Shown here piece after piece: positions 14,217 through 23,503 of a stretch of 27,753 nt of DNA (within the stretch, counting starts at the first letter, position 1; each line of letters opens with the position of its first letter). Location of the stretch: NCBI GenBank assembly GCA_035449045.1, contig DAOTKC010000020.1, forward strand, positions 1 to 27,753, given 5' to 3'. This stretch comes from DAOTKC01 sp035449045. GTDB lineage: Bacteria; Bacillota; Clostridia; Christensenellales; CAG-917. The notes beneath the pieces were generated by a model. It ran no database searches. It saw only the letters and a list, made by a program, of their open reading frames with translations, and was not told the origin of the DNA. The position numbers and the translations under genes are program-made.

Positions 14217-15122
14217 ATGTCATTACTGGGATTTGTGTTCAAAGTCGACGATTTACTCAAAGACAAATGGTGCAACGACCTCGATTATCCGGGCGTAACC
14301 GAGGAAAATAACTTGGTTTACGACGAGCGTTACCCCGACGTCTGCCGCCTCGATTTGCTTTACGACGAGTCAAAGCGCCCCGAAAGCGGCAAGTTCCCGG
14401 TGCTGTTGAACATCCACGGCGGCGGCTGGATAGTGGGCGATAAAAAATACCGCCGCGGCTTCTCCCTTCAGTTCGCCGACGCGGGCATAGCGGTTGTCAA
14501 CATCAACTACGGCTTGGGCCCCAAATACCGCTATCCCTTCTACGTCCAGAACATTTACGCCGCTCTAAAATGGATTGAGGAGGCCGCCGGCGTCTACGGC
14601 TTCGACCTTGACAATCTGTTTATTTCGGGCGACAGCGCGGGCGCCCATCTCTCCGCCGTCACGCTGGTGTCCTTGAAAAACGCCGATATGCGCCAAAAGT
14701 TCAAGGTTGAAGCGTCCCCGCTCTACTTCAAATCGGCGCTTCTTTACTGCGGGCCTTACGATTTCGACGAACCGTGGTTTCAGTTCCCGCTGCTCAGGAC
14801 GATGACGCTCGACATGACGGGCATCAAAAATGTTAGCGAGCTCAAAAATTACGAATACTATTCGGTGATGAACCCCATCCCCTATATTACCTCGGAGTTC
14901 CCTAGGACGATGGTCATCACGGGCAAGCAGGATTTTATAACAAAAAACCACAACGTCAAGCTCATCAATAAGCTTATTGAACAGGGCGTGGAATATAAGC
15001 ATTTTCACGCGACCGATCTCTTCAACAGCTTCCACTGCTTCCATCTAAAAATATTTATGAGCGAAGCCAAAGCTTGCCTCAAAGAGTCGATAGCCTTTGT
15101 CAAGGAAGCAATAAAAAGCTAA
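14217..15122 (+). CDS. Alpha/beta hydrolase, acetyl-esterase / HSL type
   Basis: 301 residues behind AGGAGAG. Oxyanion motif HGGGW (67-71), nucleophile GDSAG with Ser140, a likely acid residue in TGKQDFIT, and a C-terminal His in FNSFHCFHL. This is the hormone-sensitive-lipase-like esterase layout: a carboxylesterase acting on short-chain or aryl esters. There is no signal peptide, so it is cytoplasmic. It follows the TM protein by 35 bp and precedes the thioesterase by 27 bp, so they probably form one transcript. Confidence 0.88.
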   Translation: MSLLGFVFKVDDLLKDKWCNDLDYPGVTEENNLVYDERYPDVCRLDLLYDESKRPESGKFPVLLNIHGGGWIVGDKKYRRGFSLQFADAGIAVVNINYGLGPKYRYPFYVQNIYAALKWIEEAAGVYGFDLDNLFISGDSAGAHLSAVTLVSLKNADMRQKFKVEASPLYFKSALLYCGPYDFDEPWFQFPLLRTMTLDMTGIKNVSELKNYEYYSVMNPIPYITSEFPRTMVITGKQDFITKNHNVKLINKLIEQGVEYKHFHATDLFNSFHCFHLKIFMSEAKACLKESIAFVKEAIKS

Positions 15123-15149
15123 CGGCAAAAAAGACGAAAGGTAAAAAGA

Positions 15150-15620
15150 ATGGAAGGAAAACGCGTCTCCGACTCCAAGGCGGAGCAGGTTCAAATATTA
15201 CTGGCGGGCACGCTGAACGGCAGCGGGCGGCTTTACGGCGGCCAGCTGATGGCGTGGATAGACATTGTGGCGGCGGTGGTGGCGCGGCGGCATTCCGGCC
15301 GCAACGTCACGACGGCCTTTGTCGATTCGCTGCGCTTTGAGGAGCCGGCGCGGCTCAACGACACCGTGGTGCTTAAGGGGCATCTGACCTACGTCGGGCG
15401 CACCTCGATGGAAGTCTGCGTCCAGTCATTTGTCGAAGACTTGAGCGGCGAAAGACGGCTTATCAATAAAGCCTATCTCATCATGGTTGCCTTGGACGAA
15501 AACGATCTTCCCGTCGAGGTCCCGCCGCTCATTGTGGAAACCGAGGAAGAACGCGCCGAGTTCGAGGCGGGCGCCAAACGCCGCGCCCTTCGGCACTCCC
15601 GCAAAAGCGAAAACTATTGA
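15150..15620 (+). CDS. Acyl-CoA thioesterase (hotdog fold, YciA-like)
   Basis: 156 residues. LNGSGRLYGGQLMAWIDIVA (22-41) and FVDSLRFEEPARLNDTVVLK form the hotdog core, as in YciA/acyl-CoA hydrolase-type thioesterases, where Gly-Gly-x-Leu contacts the CoA ester and an Asp (Asp38) is near the active site. It releases free acids from acyl-CoA in the cytoplasm. The charged tail (EEERAEFEAGAKRRALRH) is common in this group. A GAAAGG site lies 9 nt before the ATG. The context with an esterase and a phospholipase-like protein suggests lipid or acyl-group turnover. Confidence 0.87.
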   Translation: MEGKRVSDSKAEQVQILLAGTLNGSGRLYGGQLMAWIDIVAAVVARRHSGRNVTTAFVDSLRFEEPARLNDTVVLKGHLTYVGRTSMEVCVQSFVEDLSGERRLINKAYLIMVALDENDLPVEVPPLIVETEEERAEFEAGAKRRALRHSRKSENY

Positions 15621-15733
15621 CACTGGTATTACTGCGACACCGAGCAAAGCCAAATAACCTGAATGATAGCAAACAATGAAAAACCGAAAATTACCAAACA
15701 GGCATATAAGCCTAACAAATGCGAGGATAAAGT

Positions 15734-16903
15734 ATGGATAAGGTGAAGAGAAAGCGTATTGTATCAAGGGTATTGTTGGTTGTTTCGGTAATACTTATCG
15801 CCTATCTGCTTGCCGTTGTCTGCAATTTCGTGCTGGCGGCAAATCAAAGCGCAAAAAATAAAATCGAATTTGCCGACGACCAAGCTTCGCGGTTTTTGGC
15901 GGTGCAGATGGCATACGCCGCCGGCACCGCGCCCCAAATCGACGAACAGGCGTTTTGCGGCTTTGACCTAGACGAGGCAATAGCCTCGGGCGTCAAAGTC
16001 AACGAGCTGGTCTATCTCGCCACACATAACAGCTACAAGCAGGGGCTACATAAGGAATCTTACGCTTTCTATAATTATCTTCTCGCGCCTTTTATTGGCA
16101 GAGATTTTAACTACGGTTTTGACACATTGACCGAGCAACTTAATATGGGCATAAGGAGTATCGAGCTTGACGTCTCCAAGCTGGTATACGAAGACGGAAG
16201 CTTCGCCATTCAATGCTTCCACAACTATTTTTTGGAAACCAACAGCACGGCAATCAACTTCGAAATGGCGCTCAGGGAGATAAAGTTTTGGTCCGACTAC
16301 AACTCGGGGCACTTCCCCCTCTTTATTCTGATTGAGCCCAAGCCGACACTGCCGTTCACGCAGTGCAAGGCGCTCGACGAAGCGGGGTTTGACGCGCTCG
16401 ACGCCATGCTCGAGGACGTCTTCGGCTCCAAGCTCGTCGACTATCAGGAGTTCCTTAACGGCAGTGCTAACGCCAAGGAGCTTCGGGAAACCAACAACTA
16501 CCCCACCCTTGAATCCATGATGGGCAAGGTGGTGTTTTTGCTACACGACAAAGCGGCGGCAAGAGAGTTCTATTACGGCAGAGAAAATATGAAAATGCTG
16601 CCTGCGGTCGCCAACAACTACTTGACGCGCGGCAAATATACCGACATCGCCTGCTTCGCAATCGCCAACAACGCCAAAAAAACTTCAATGCTCGAGCAGT
16701 TCGTCGCCGACAATTACATGGTGAGGACGCGTATCGACGTCTATCCCAACTTCAGCGCGAAGAACACCGAGTCGGCGCTTTCGGCGGGCGCCAACATACT
16801 TTCCACCGACTTCCCGCCCTCGATAAACCACCTCTACCCCGAACACACGGCGTCCATTTCCGACAATCCCGCCGTCACCGTGCTACTCAGGCGCGGAGGC
16901 TAG
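15734..16903 (+). CDS. Membrane-anchored PI-PLC-C1-like phosphodiesterase (calcium-dependent type)
   Basis: 389 residues. Residues 12-35 form an uncleaved signal anchor (LLVVSVILIAYLLAVVCNFV). The catalytic barrel shows LATHNSYKQG (His98), GIRSIELDV with Glu144 and Asp146, QCFHNYF (His163), and FILIEPKP. These fit the calcium-dependent phosphoinositide phospholipase C family (PF16670), which cleaves glycerophospholipid head groups by a two-histidine mechanism with a metal ion. The active domain should face outward. It ends in a polar tail rather than a sorting signal. It follows the thioesterase by 113 bp, so it may share the transcript. Actual substrate is unknown. Confidence 0.85.
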   Translation: MDKVKRKRIVSRVLLVVSVILIAYLLAVVCNFVLAANQSAKNKIEFADDQASRFLAVQMAYAAGTAPQIDEQAFCGFDLDEAIASGVKVNELVYLATHNSYKQGLHKESYAFYNYLLAPFIGRDFNYGFDTLTEQLNMGIRSIELDVSKLVYEDGSFAIQCFHNYFLETNSTAINFEMALREIKFWSDYNSGHFPLFILIEPKPTLPFTQCKALDEAGFDALDAMLEDVFGSKLVDYQEFLNGSANAKELRETNNYPTLESMMGKVVFLLHDKAAAREFYYGRENMKMLPAVANNYLTRGKYTDIACFAIANNAKKTSMLEQFVADNYMVRTRIDVYPNFSAKNTESALSAGANILSTDFPPSINHLYPEHTASISDNPAVTVLLRRGG

Positions 16904-16967
16904 ATAAAGTTATTTTGCCTAGGCGATATAAAGATTGCAGCAATAAAGCATTTAAACGTATTAAAAG

Positions 16968-17003
16968 AAGCGGCGGACAAATTTCCGCCGCTTTCATTAT
17001 TTA
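16968..17003 (+). terminator. Intrinsic terminator after the PI-PLC gene
   Basis: AAGCGGCGGA, loop CAAATT, TCCGCCGCTT, then a T-rich tail: a 10-bp perfect stem, 65 nt after the stop. Confidence 0.85.
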
Positions 17004-17105
17004 ATAAAGCTAATCAGAGGCACGCTGCCTTGCAAAACAGTTTCTAATATGCTTGCCGGCAAAAAATACAAACCTTTGTTTGATTCAGCTAAAAAATCAT
17101 ATGAA

Positions 17106-18467
17106 TTATTGGATTTCGGTAACGCTTGAAAGCGTAACCTCGACATCCATCAGCTCGCCGCCGCGCTCAACGGAGAAGGAAACGACGTCGTTTTGAGCGA
17201 AGCGAAGACTGAAGTCCACCAGCGTGAACAGCCTCGCCACGCCGTAGGTTTTGCCCTTGAAGCTGAAGGAGAGGATGATGTCGCCGGCCTCAAGCTTGCC
17301 TTCCGCCGCGCTTCCCGCACTGATGCTTTGAATCTTAACAGTCTCCACGATTTTCGTAGTTTTGGAGCTATCGCTGTAAACCGCCTTGCTGTCCTGAACG
17401 GTCAGGGAGACGCCGACCATGCAACGTTTAATTGTGGTATTTTCCTCGCCGTCGCAGTTTCTCATTATGTTGTCTACGGCCGACAGCACGATATCGGAAG
17501 GAATGGCATAGCCGATGTTTTCGACGTCGTCCGAAATTATTTTGGCGTTGACAATGCCGATGAGTTCGCCTTGGCCGTTGAAGAGCCCGCCGCCCGAGTT
17601 TCCCCTGTTTACGGCGGCGTCAATCCTCATGACACGAAGCTCGAGAGTAGTGATGTCGTCGGCGGCCGTTATCGACAAATATTCCGAATCGACGCTGATG
17701 ACTCCCGCCGTCGCCGATATGCCCTTGCCGCCGGGGTTGCCCACCGCAACGGCGAATTCACCCACGGCAATGTCCGACGAGCTTTTTATTGTCGCGGGAA
17801 CGGAGGCGCTGTCGCGGTAAAGCGCCGAGTTCTCGACCTTTAAAACCGCCAAATCATAGGTCATCGAGCCGCCGAAATAGCCGGCGGGTATGGCGTAGTC
17901 GGTGAACTGCATGCCGTAGAGGAAAACCCTTATGTTGGTGCTGATATTGGGGCTGGCGGAGGCATTGAAAACGACGTGGAAGTTAGTGATGATATAGGCC
18001 TCGCCAATTTCTTTGTCGCCGCCTATTATGACGCCGGCGCCCGCGCCGCTCTGGCTTCCGCCCGAAACACTAAAAGTGCTTACGACCGACACCGTCGAAA
18101 GCAGCGCCCGATTGGCGGCTTCGGCCAGCGTCGAAAAACCGGCCGAGCCGCGCTCTCCGACAATCGACTGAAGCCATTCGGCCTCGGTGCCCGAAAAACC
18201 GTTGCGGACGGCAATTTCGTAGGCGGAATAACCGCGCTCCACCGCGCTTCCGTCACGGCCGTCTTTACCCTTTAGGGATTCGAGCCATTCGGCTTCAGTC
18301 CCACTAAAGCCATTGCGAACGGCAACCTCATAGGCGGATTCGCCGCGGATTACCTTCCCCGTGGACGAAAAAGCGCCGCCAACTACGCCGCCGCAGCCCG
18401 AAAAAACGATCATAAAAATAATGATTAAAAAACTTGCAAAAAACGCCTGACGAGCAAATCTTTTCAT
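17106..18467 (-). CDS. HtrA/DegP-like serine protease lipoprotein with two EWL repeats and a PDZ-like domain
   Basis: 453 residues from ATG 18467, chosen because AGGTG lies 6 nt before it; an in-frame ATG at 18497 has no site. Signal peptide with lipobox FSGC (Cys25), then two near-identical repeats SAYE[VI]AVRNGFSGTEAEWL at 44-62 and 81-99, each followed by a short Gly-rich charged spacer. The trypsin-like domain (about 115-335) has the triad His164 (TNFHVV), Asp205 (TYDLAVL) and Ser291 (RGNSGGGL). The C-terminal about 110 residues look PDZ-like (IQSISAGSAAEGKLEAGDII). HtrA proteases degrade misfolded proteins at the envelope. The repeats are a surface-protein module rarely seen in this family. 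Confidence 0.9.
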   Translation of the reverse strand: MKRFARQAFFASFLIIIFMIVFSGCGGVVGGAFSSTGKVIRGESAYEVAVRNGFSGTEAEWLESLKGKDGRDGSAVERGYSAYEIAVRNGFSGTEAEWLQSIVGERGSAGFSTLAEAANRALLSTVSVVSTFSVSGGSQSGAGAGVIIGGDKEIGEAYIITNFHVVFNASASPNISTNIRVFLYGMQFTDYAIPAGYFGGSMTYDLAVLKVENSALYRDSASVPATIKSSSDIAVGEFAVAVGNPGGKGISATAGVISVDSEYLSITAADDITTLELRVMRIDAAVNRGNSGGGLFNGQGELIGIVNAKIISDDVENIGYAIPSDIVLSAVDNIMRNCDGEENTTIKRCMVGVSLTVQDSKAVYSDSSKTTKIVETVKIQSISAGSAAEGKLEAGDIILSFSFKGKTYGVARLFTLVDFSLRFAQNDVVSFSVERGGELMDVEVTLSSVTEIQ

Positions 18468-18638
18468 ATTACACCTGACTAAATAATTTTTTCCCAAAGC
18501 AAAATAAATATAGTAAATATAGTATGTTTTTCGGCACGTTAAATTAAATTCTTAATTGAAACAAAGAATTAAAATTATCTAAAACGACATTTCCATCGCA
18601 AAAATTTATATGTTTCTTGCTCTCGGCTGCCCAAGCGC

Positions 18639-21600
18639 TTATGACGCTTTGAACATGATGGAGGCGAAATTGGCCCATCTCTCCATGTCCTTATGGTAGC
18701 CGGGCGTGTTGCCGCCTTGGCTGCCGTCGGTCGCCATCATATAGGAGTTGATGATGGGCGTCCCCAGCGAATTGCTGGTATCGGGCACGTAAATCTTGCC
18801 CCTCAAATATCCTATCGGCGTCAAATCAAAGACGTTTAAGCCTAATCTCGGCGGGACAAGCGCAAGAGTGTTCAGCGTCTCCAGCCGCTTGCACGACTTG
18901 AACGCCGAGTTTCCGATATATTCGGTTTGGGCAGGGATGGTGAAGGATGCCAGATAGGAGCAGAAATAAAATGCGCTGTCGTTTATCGACTTCAGTTTGC
19001 AACCTTGGGCGAACACGACGCTTACAAGCGCGGTGCAGTGCGAAAAAGCGTTGGAGCCGAGCGTTTCCAGCTCTCTTCCGAAGGAAACCGAGGTCAGCAT
19101 CTTGCAACCGTTGAAGGCGTAGTTGCCGATTGACTTGAGCGAGGCGGGCAAAGTTAGCATGCCCTGCGCCGCGATATTTCTGAAGGCGCCCTTGCCGATT
19201 CGCTCAAGCGCGCTTACTTCTTCGAACATCAGACCGGTTATCTTGCCCAGCCCCGAGAAGGCCTCGTCACCGATTTCGACGACGTTTTTGGGAATCGTCA
19301 GCGTGCCCGAAAGGCCGGTGGCGAAAAACGCCTTTTCGCCGATATATTGAAGGGCGCTGACGCCGCTTCCGAAGAAGGACAGACGGTTATAGAAGAAGTT
19401 TTTATTAAAGGCGAAGTCGCCGATATAGACGACGGTCTTGGGAATATCGAGGGCGCGCGGCCGGACTTCTGCGGTCGAGTATCCGCTGCCCGCCGAGTCG
19501 AAGGCGTGATTGCCTATGGAGTAAAGCGCCGAGCATTCCGAAATAGGGAAGGGCTTTAGATGGGAGCAACCCGAAAATGCGTAATCGCCGATGCCGGTCA
19601 ACCTGTTTTCGGCCGAAATGGTGACGCCCGTAAGGTCGTCAACGCCTTGGAAGGCGTAACTTCCGATAACGGAAAGGTTCTTGCCGATATAAATGTTTTT
19701 GACCGAGGTCGCGGCGAAAGCGTAGCTTCCGACGCTTATCAAGTTATCGGTAAGCGTGACACTAGTCAGGCGCGCGGTGTTGTAGAATGCGTAATCGCCG
19801 ATTTCGAAAAGCTTGTTGCCTGCCGAGAAGCTTTGAACTCTGGTATCGGAAAGGGCGTAGCTCTTAATGACTGCCGCGTTCGACGCCGAGAAAGTCGCCG
19901 TCTTGGAGCTTGCAAGCGCGAATTCGCCTATTACTTCGGCATTGGCGGCCGAAAACGCCGTTATCGCGGTGCCGTAGAAGGAGTAAGGCTCGACGCTCTT
20001 CCCCGTAATATTGAAGGAGCCGGCGAGCAAGGCCGCGTTTCTGAAAGCGCCCGCGCCGACGTTGACGAAAGTTGCCGGTGTAACGGCGGTCAGCGCCGAG
20101 CAGTCGCGGAAAGCCTCCTCGCCGATGTCGGTCACCGAGGCGGGCAGCGTCACCGAGGTAAGCTCGGTGTCGGCCAAAAACGCGCGCGGCGCAATCGCCT
20201 TGACGATGACGGAAAGCTCCTCGCCGCCAACTTCCAAAACCATGCCGGTTAAATTGAGCGCGCCCGATTCACCAAGTTTTTGAGCGGAAAGGACAACGGC
20301 GTCAACCGTGGTTGCGGTTGCGCTGCCAAGCCTCAAATTGACGGAGTAAGCGCCGTCCGCGGTTTCTGCCAAGGCGGTTTCGGGAATCTCGGAGTCGACG
20401 ATTCGGGCGGCGTATTTAGACCAGTTAGTCTGAGTGCGGAAAGCCGCGGGCGCGAAGATAGTGAAGTCGGTGCCGTCAAAAGCGGACGCCTGAAGCCACA
20501 GATTGCCCGCCGAAAACGCTTCGCCGAGATTGAGCCTTGTGATGTCGGTGTTGTTTTTGAAAGCGAACTCGGCAATCTCGACGACGGTCGCGCCGCCCAG
20601 CGTTTGAGGCAGCGCCACCGCGCCGCCCGCGCCGTTATAACCGGTGATAATGGCTTCCTCGCCGTTGACCGCGTAAACAAAACCGTCCGCCTCGTCCGTC
20701 GTAATCCCCTCGAAGAAATGCGCCCACTTCTTCCATTCGGCATTGCCGAGATAGGCGGCGCGCGCCGATGCGGGAACGGCTATGGTGAGCTCGGAAACGC
20801 CCGAGAAAGCGTTAGCGCCTAAGGTCAGCCCGCCTTCCGTCAGCGTGATTTTTGAAAATTCGGCATCGTAAAAAGCGTAGCCCGCTATGCCCGAAATCTG
20901 ATAGCCGTTGATGGTGGCAGGAATCGTCAGCTCGTCCTTCCCCGCGCCTGCCGCCGAAACGCCGGCGAGCACGGCCTTGCCGCCGCTGACATAGTAGGCA
21001 AAATCGCCGTAGCTTTCGGTAGTCGCCCATTTGGCGTAGAGCGTGAGGTCGGACGCCGCCATTATTTCGTCTTCAAACAGCTCGGTAAGATCGGCGTCGC
21101 TATACCAGCCGACAAATGCGTAGTCGGCGCGCGCAAGCTGGGGCAGGCTGATTTTTTCGCCGAAGAAGGATTCGGTCGGCGCTAAAATTTGGTCGGAATT
21201 AGTTTGATAGTAAATGTAATAGGGCGCACGAGTGAAGATGACGTGATAGACGTTGTTGATGGAGGGCGCGCCGCGCATAAAGACTTTAATCCAGAATTGG
21301 TAGCTGGTCGAGGTGATGGGAATGTCAATGCCCACCGTTTCGTCGAACTCGGCAATAAAATACTCAACCTGCTGGGTGCATTCGGCATCGGAATAAAGGC
21401 GGTAAGTGGAGCCCGCGGTCGTTGTGATGTTGTCGAAAAAGTTATAGGTAACCTTAATTTCGGCCGCCAAATCGGAAAAACGCGGAAGCTCTTGCGTCAG
21501 CGTGTTGCCGCTGACGGTGAAGCCGGTGTTGAGCGTGAAATCCTCCAAGCTTTCGCCGAAGTCGATTTCGGGCAGCTCCTCTTCCTCGCCCGGGTTGCAG

Positions 21601-21671
21601 GCAAAGAGCGCAAGCGCAAGCAAAACCGCCAGAACCGCGATTAGAGCCGTTAAAATTTTTGACCTCTTCAT
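18639..21671 (-). CDS. BspA-type leucine-rich-repeat lipoprotein with InlB B-repeat
   Basis: 1010 residues. Signal peptide with lipobox LFAC (Cys25) and a Glu-rich stretch after it (PGEEEELPEID), so it is a membrane-anchored lipoprotein. A fibronectin/cadherin-like beta region (about 36-150) is followed by one Listeria-Bacteroides repeat (about 152-215, with FVGWYSDADL and LTLYAKW) and then many BspA-type LRR_5 units (IGDYAF, LTSVTLP, IGSYAF cores) nearly to the C-terminus. Proteins of this kind bind host or neighbouring cell surfaces; the ligand is unknown. It has its own promoter (21708-21736) and is divided from the glycolytic genes by a terminator. Confidence 0.93.
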   Translation of the reverse strand: MKRSKILTALIAVLAVLLALALFACNPGEEEELPEIDFGESLEDFTLNTGFTVSGNTLTQELPRFSDLAAEIKVTYNFFDNITTTAGSTYRLYSDAECTQQVEYFIAEFDETVGIDIPITSTSYQFWIKVFMRGAPSINNVYHVIFTRAPYYIYYQTNSDQILAPTESFFGEKISLPQLARADYAFVGWYSDADLTELFEDEIMAASDLTLYAKWATTESYGDFAYYVSGGKAVLAGVSAAGAGKDELTIPATINGYQISGIAGYAFYDAEFSKITLTEGGLTLGANAFSGVSELTIAVPASARAAYLGNAEWKKWAHFFEGITTDEADGFVYAVNGEEAIITGYNGAGGAVALPQTLGGATVVEIAEFAFKNNTDITRLNLGEAFSAGNLWLQASAFDGTDFTIFAPAAFRTQTNWSKYAARIVDSEIPETALAETADGAYSVNLRLGSATATTVDAVVLSAQKLGESGALNLTGMVLEVGGEELSVIVKAIAPRAFLADTELTSVTLPASVTDIGEEAFRDCSALTAVTPATFVNVGAGAFRNAALLAGSFNITGKSVEPYSFYGTAITAFSAANAEVIGEFALASSKTATFSASNAAVIKSYALSDTRVQSFSAGNKLFEIGDYAFYNTARLTSVTLTDNLISVGSYAFAATSVKNIYIGKNLSVIGSYAFQGVDDLTGVTISAENRLTGIGDYAFSGCSHLKPFPISECSALYSIGNHAFDSAGSGYSTAEVRPRALDIPKTVVYIGDFAFNKNFFYNRLSFFGSGVSALQYIGEKAFFATGLSGTLTIPKNVVEIGDEAFSGLGKITGLMFEEVSALERIGKGAFRNIAAQGMLTLPASLKSIGNYAFNGCKMLTSVSFGRELETLGSNAFSHCTALVSVVFAQGCKLKSINDSAFYFCSYLASFTIPAQTEYIGNSAFKSCKRLETLNTLALVPPRLGLNVFDLTPIGYLRGKIYVPDTSNSLGTPIINSYMMATDGSQGGNTPGYHKDMERWANFASIMFKAS

Positions 21672-21707
21672 GCGCCAACTCCCAAAAGCCGAATACTATA
21701 CGGAAAT

Positions 21708-21736
21708 ATTATATCTATATAATATCCTTAAGTCAA
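21708..21736 (-). promoter_or_regulatory. Promoter of the LRR lipoprotein gene
   Basis: Minus strand TTGACT (21736-21731), 17-nt spacer and TATAAT (21713-21708), 36 bases upstream of the ATG. Confidence 0.85.
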
Positions 21737-21781
21737 GAATTATTGGAAAATCGGCATTAAATAACTAATTCCAAGAAAAAG

Positions 21782-21810
21782 AAAAAATCCGTTATAAAAA
21801 CGGATTTTTT
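21782..21810. terminator. Terminator of the glycolytic gene cluster
   Basis: AAAAAATCCGTT pairs with AACGGATTTTTT around a short A-rich loop. The flanking A and T runs make it work on both strands; it follows gpmI on the minus strand. Confidence 0.8.
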
Positions 21811-21879
21811 AGCTGATTTTCATTGGATTAAATTAAATCTTGACGGCAGTAAAGCCAAAACACCGGAAAAAGACGGATT

Positions 21880-23409
21880 TTAACGCACAATCAGGCTTGT
21901 TCCCGTCATCTCGGCGGGAATGTCGAGCGACATGATTTCGAGCATCGTCGGCGCAATGTCGCTGAGCCTGCCGTCTTCGCGCAACTCGGTAAAGCGGTCG
22001 TCTACGACGATGACGGGCACGCGGTTGGTGGAGTGCGCGGTGAGTGGCGAGCCGTCGGGTTCGGTCATGGCGTCGGCGTTGCCGTGGTCGCCCGTTATGA
22101 TGGCGGAGCCGCCGACCTTTAGGACGGCCTCAACCACCGTCTTGACACATTCGTCGACGGCGGTGACCGCCTTGACGGCGGCCTCGAAGTTGCCGGTGTG
22201 GCCGACCATATCGCAGTTGGCGAAATTCAAAATCATGACGTCGTATTTTCCCGAAAGAATGAGTTCGGCGGCCTTGTCCGCCACCTCGTAGGCGCTCATC
22301 TCGGGCTTTAAGTCGTAGGTCGCCACCTTGGGTGAGGGAATGAGCACCCTGTCCTCCAAGGGATTGGGCTCCTCGACGCCGCCGTTGAAAAAGAAGGTGA
22401 CGTGGGCGTATTTCTCGGTCTCGGCAATTCTAAGCTGCCTTATCGAATTGGAAGCGAAATATTCGCCCAGCGTGTTTTTGAGCGACTGGGGCGCGAACGC
22501 CGTGGATATGTTTTGAAAACTGTCGTCGTAGCGCGTCAGCCCGACGTAAACGGGCTTTAAGTAGCCTGTCTTTCTCTCGAAGCGGTCAAACTCGGGCGAA
22601 ATAAAGGCGCGTGTGATTTCGCGGGCGCGGTCGGGGCGGAAATTATAGAAAATGACGGAGTCGCCCTCGGCAATGACGGCGCGGGGCTCGCCCTTTTCGC
22701 AAATGACGGCCGGCGTTATGAACTCGTCGGTGACGCCGCGGGCGTAGTTTGCTTCCATCGCCTCGATTGCCGAACTATATTTCTCGCCCGCGCCCACCGT
22801 CAGCATGTCGTAGGCCTTCTCCACTCTGTCCCAGCGGTTGTCGCGGTCCATGGCGTAGTAGCGGCCTGTGACGGTGGCGATTTTGCCGACGCCGAGCTCT
22901 TTCATGTATTCCTCGATTTCGGCGATATAGCCTTTTCCGCTAGTCGGCGGCAGGTCGCGTCCGTCCATAAAGCAATGGACGAACACGTTGGAAAGGTCTT
23001 GCATCTTGGCGAGCTTAAGAAGCGCGAAAAGATGCTCGATGTGGCTGTGGACGCCGCCCGGGCCGGTCAGTCCCATTATGTGCAGTTTTTTACCGTTATC
23101 TTTGGCGTTGGCAATGGCTTTCAAAAAGGCTTTGTTTTCAAAGAAATCGCCGTCCTTGATGGCCTTGCTGATGCGTGTGAAATCCTGATAGACGATGCGG
23201 CCGGCGCCGATATTGAGGTGACCCACCTCGCTGTTGCCCATCTGCCCTTCGGGCAGTCCGACGTCGAGCCCGCTGGCGCCTAAAGAGGCGTGCGGATATT
23301 TCTCGACAAGCGATTTTACATATGGCGTGCCCGCCGCCGCAATAGCGTTGCCGTAAGGCAGCGGGTTGAGCCCGAAGCCATCCATGATTATAAGCGCGGT
23401 AAATTTCAT
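21880..23409 (-). CDS. gpmI: 2,3-bisphosphoglycerate-independent phosphoglycerate mutase
   Basis: 509 residues from ATG 23409, the normal length of the family. An in-frame ATG at 23454 would add MRYATYPQQAGHIGF, which does not belong to the family; AGG lies 6 nt before 23409. The metal-site motif IMDGFGLNP and the catalytic Ser60 in GQMGNSEVGHLNIGAG are intact, as is DHGNAD in the C-terminal metal site. It converts 3-phosphoglycerate to 2-phosphoglycerate in glycolysis using manganese. It is the last gene of the pgk-tpiA-gpmI cluster. Confidence 0.97.
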   Translation of the reverse strand: MKFTALIIMDGFGLNPLPYGNAIAAAGTPYVKSLVEKYPHASLGASGLDVGLPEGQMGNSEVGHLNIGAGRIVYQDFTRISKAIKDGDFFENKAFLKAIANAKDNGKKLHIMGLTGPGGVHSHIEHLFALLKLAKMQDLSNVFVHCFMDGRDLPPTSGKGYIAEIEEYMKELGVGKIATVTGRYYAMDRDNRWDRVEKAYDMLTVGAGEKYSSAIEAMEANYARGVTDEFITPAVICEKGEPRAVIAEGDSVIFYNFRPDRAREITRAFISPEFDRFERKTGYLKPVYVGLTRYDDSFQNISTAFAPQSLKNTLGEYFASNSIRQLRIAETEKYAHVTFFFNGGVEEPNPLEDRVLIPSPKVATYDLKPEMSAYEVADKAAELILSGKYDVMILNFANCDMVGHTGNFEAAVKAVTAVDECVKTVVEAVLKVGGSAIITGDHGNADAMTEPDGSPLTAHSTNRVPVIVVDDRFTELREDGRLSDIAPTMLEIMSLDIPAEMTGTSLIVR

Positions 23410-23503
23410 AAATCCTATGTGCCCCGCCTGCTGCGGGTATGTAGCATACCTCAAGTATGCAGTTTTTTTAGCGATTAAGCTTGGTAGCTTTCTCTTGCGT
23501 TTT

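Noticed and set aside
19560..20252. 230-residue frame antisense to the LRR gene
   Set aside because: Mirrors the repetitive LRR coding sequence; no start signal and no recognisable fold.
23410..23454. 15-residue N-terminal extension of GpmI
   Set aside because: Not part of the family, comes from the intergenic hairpin, and a start with family sequence lies at 23409.
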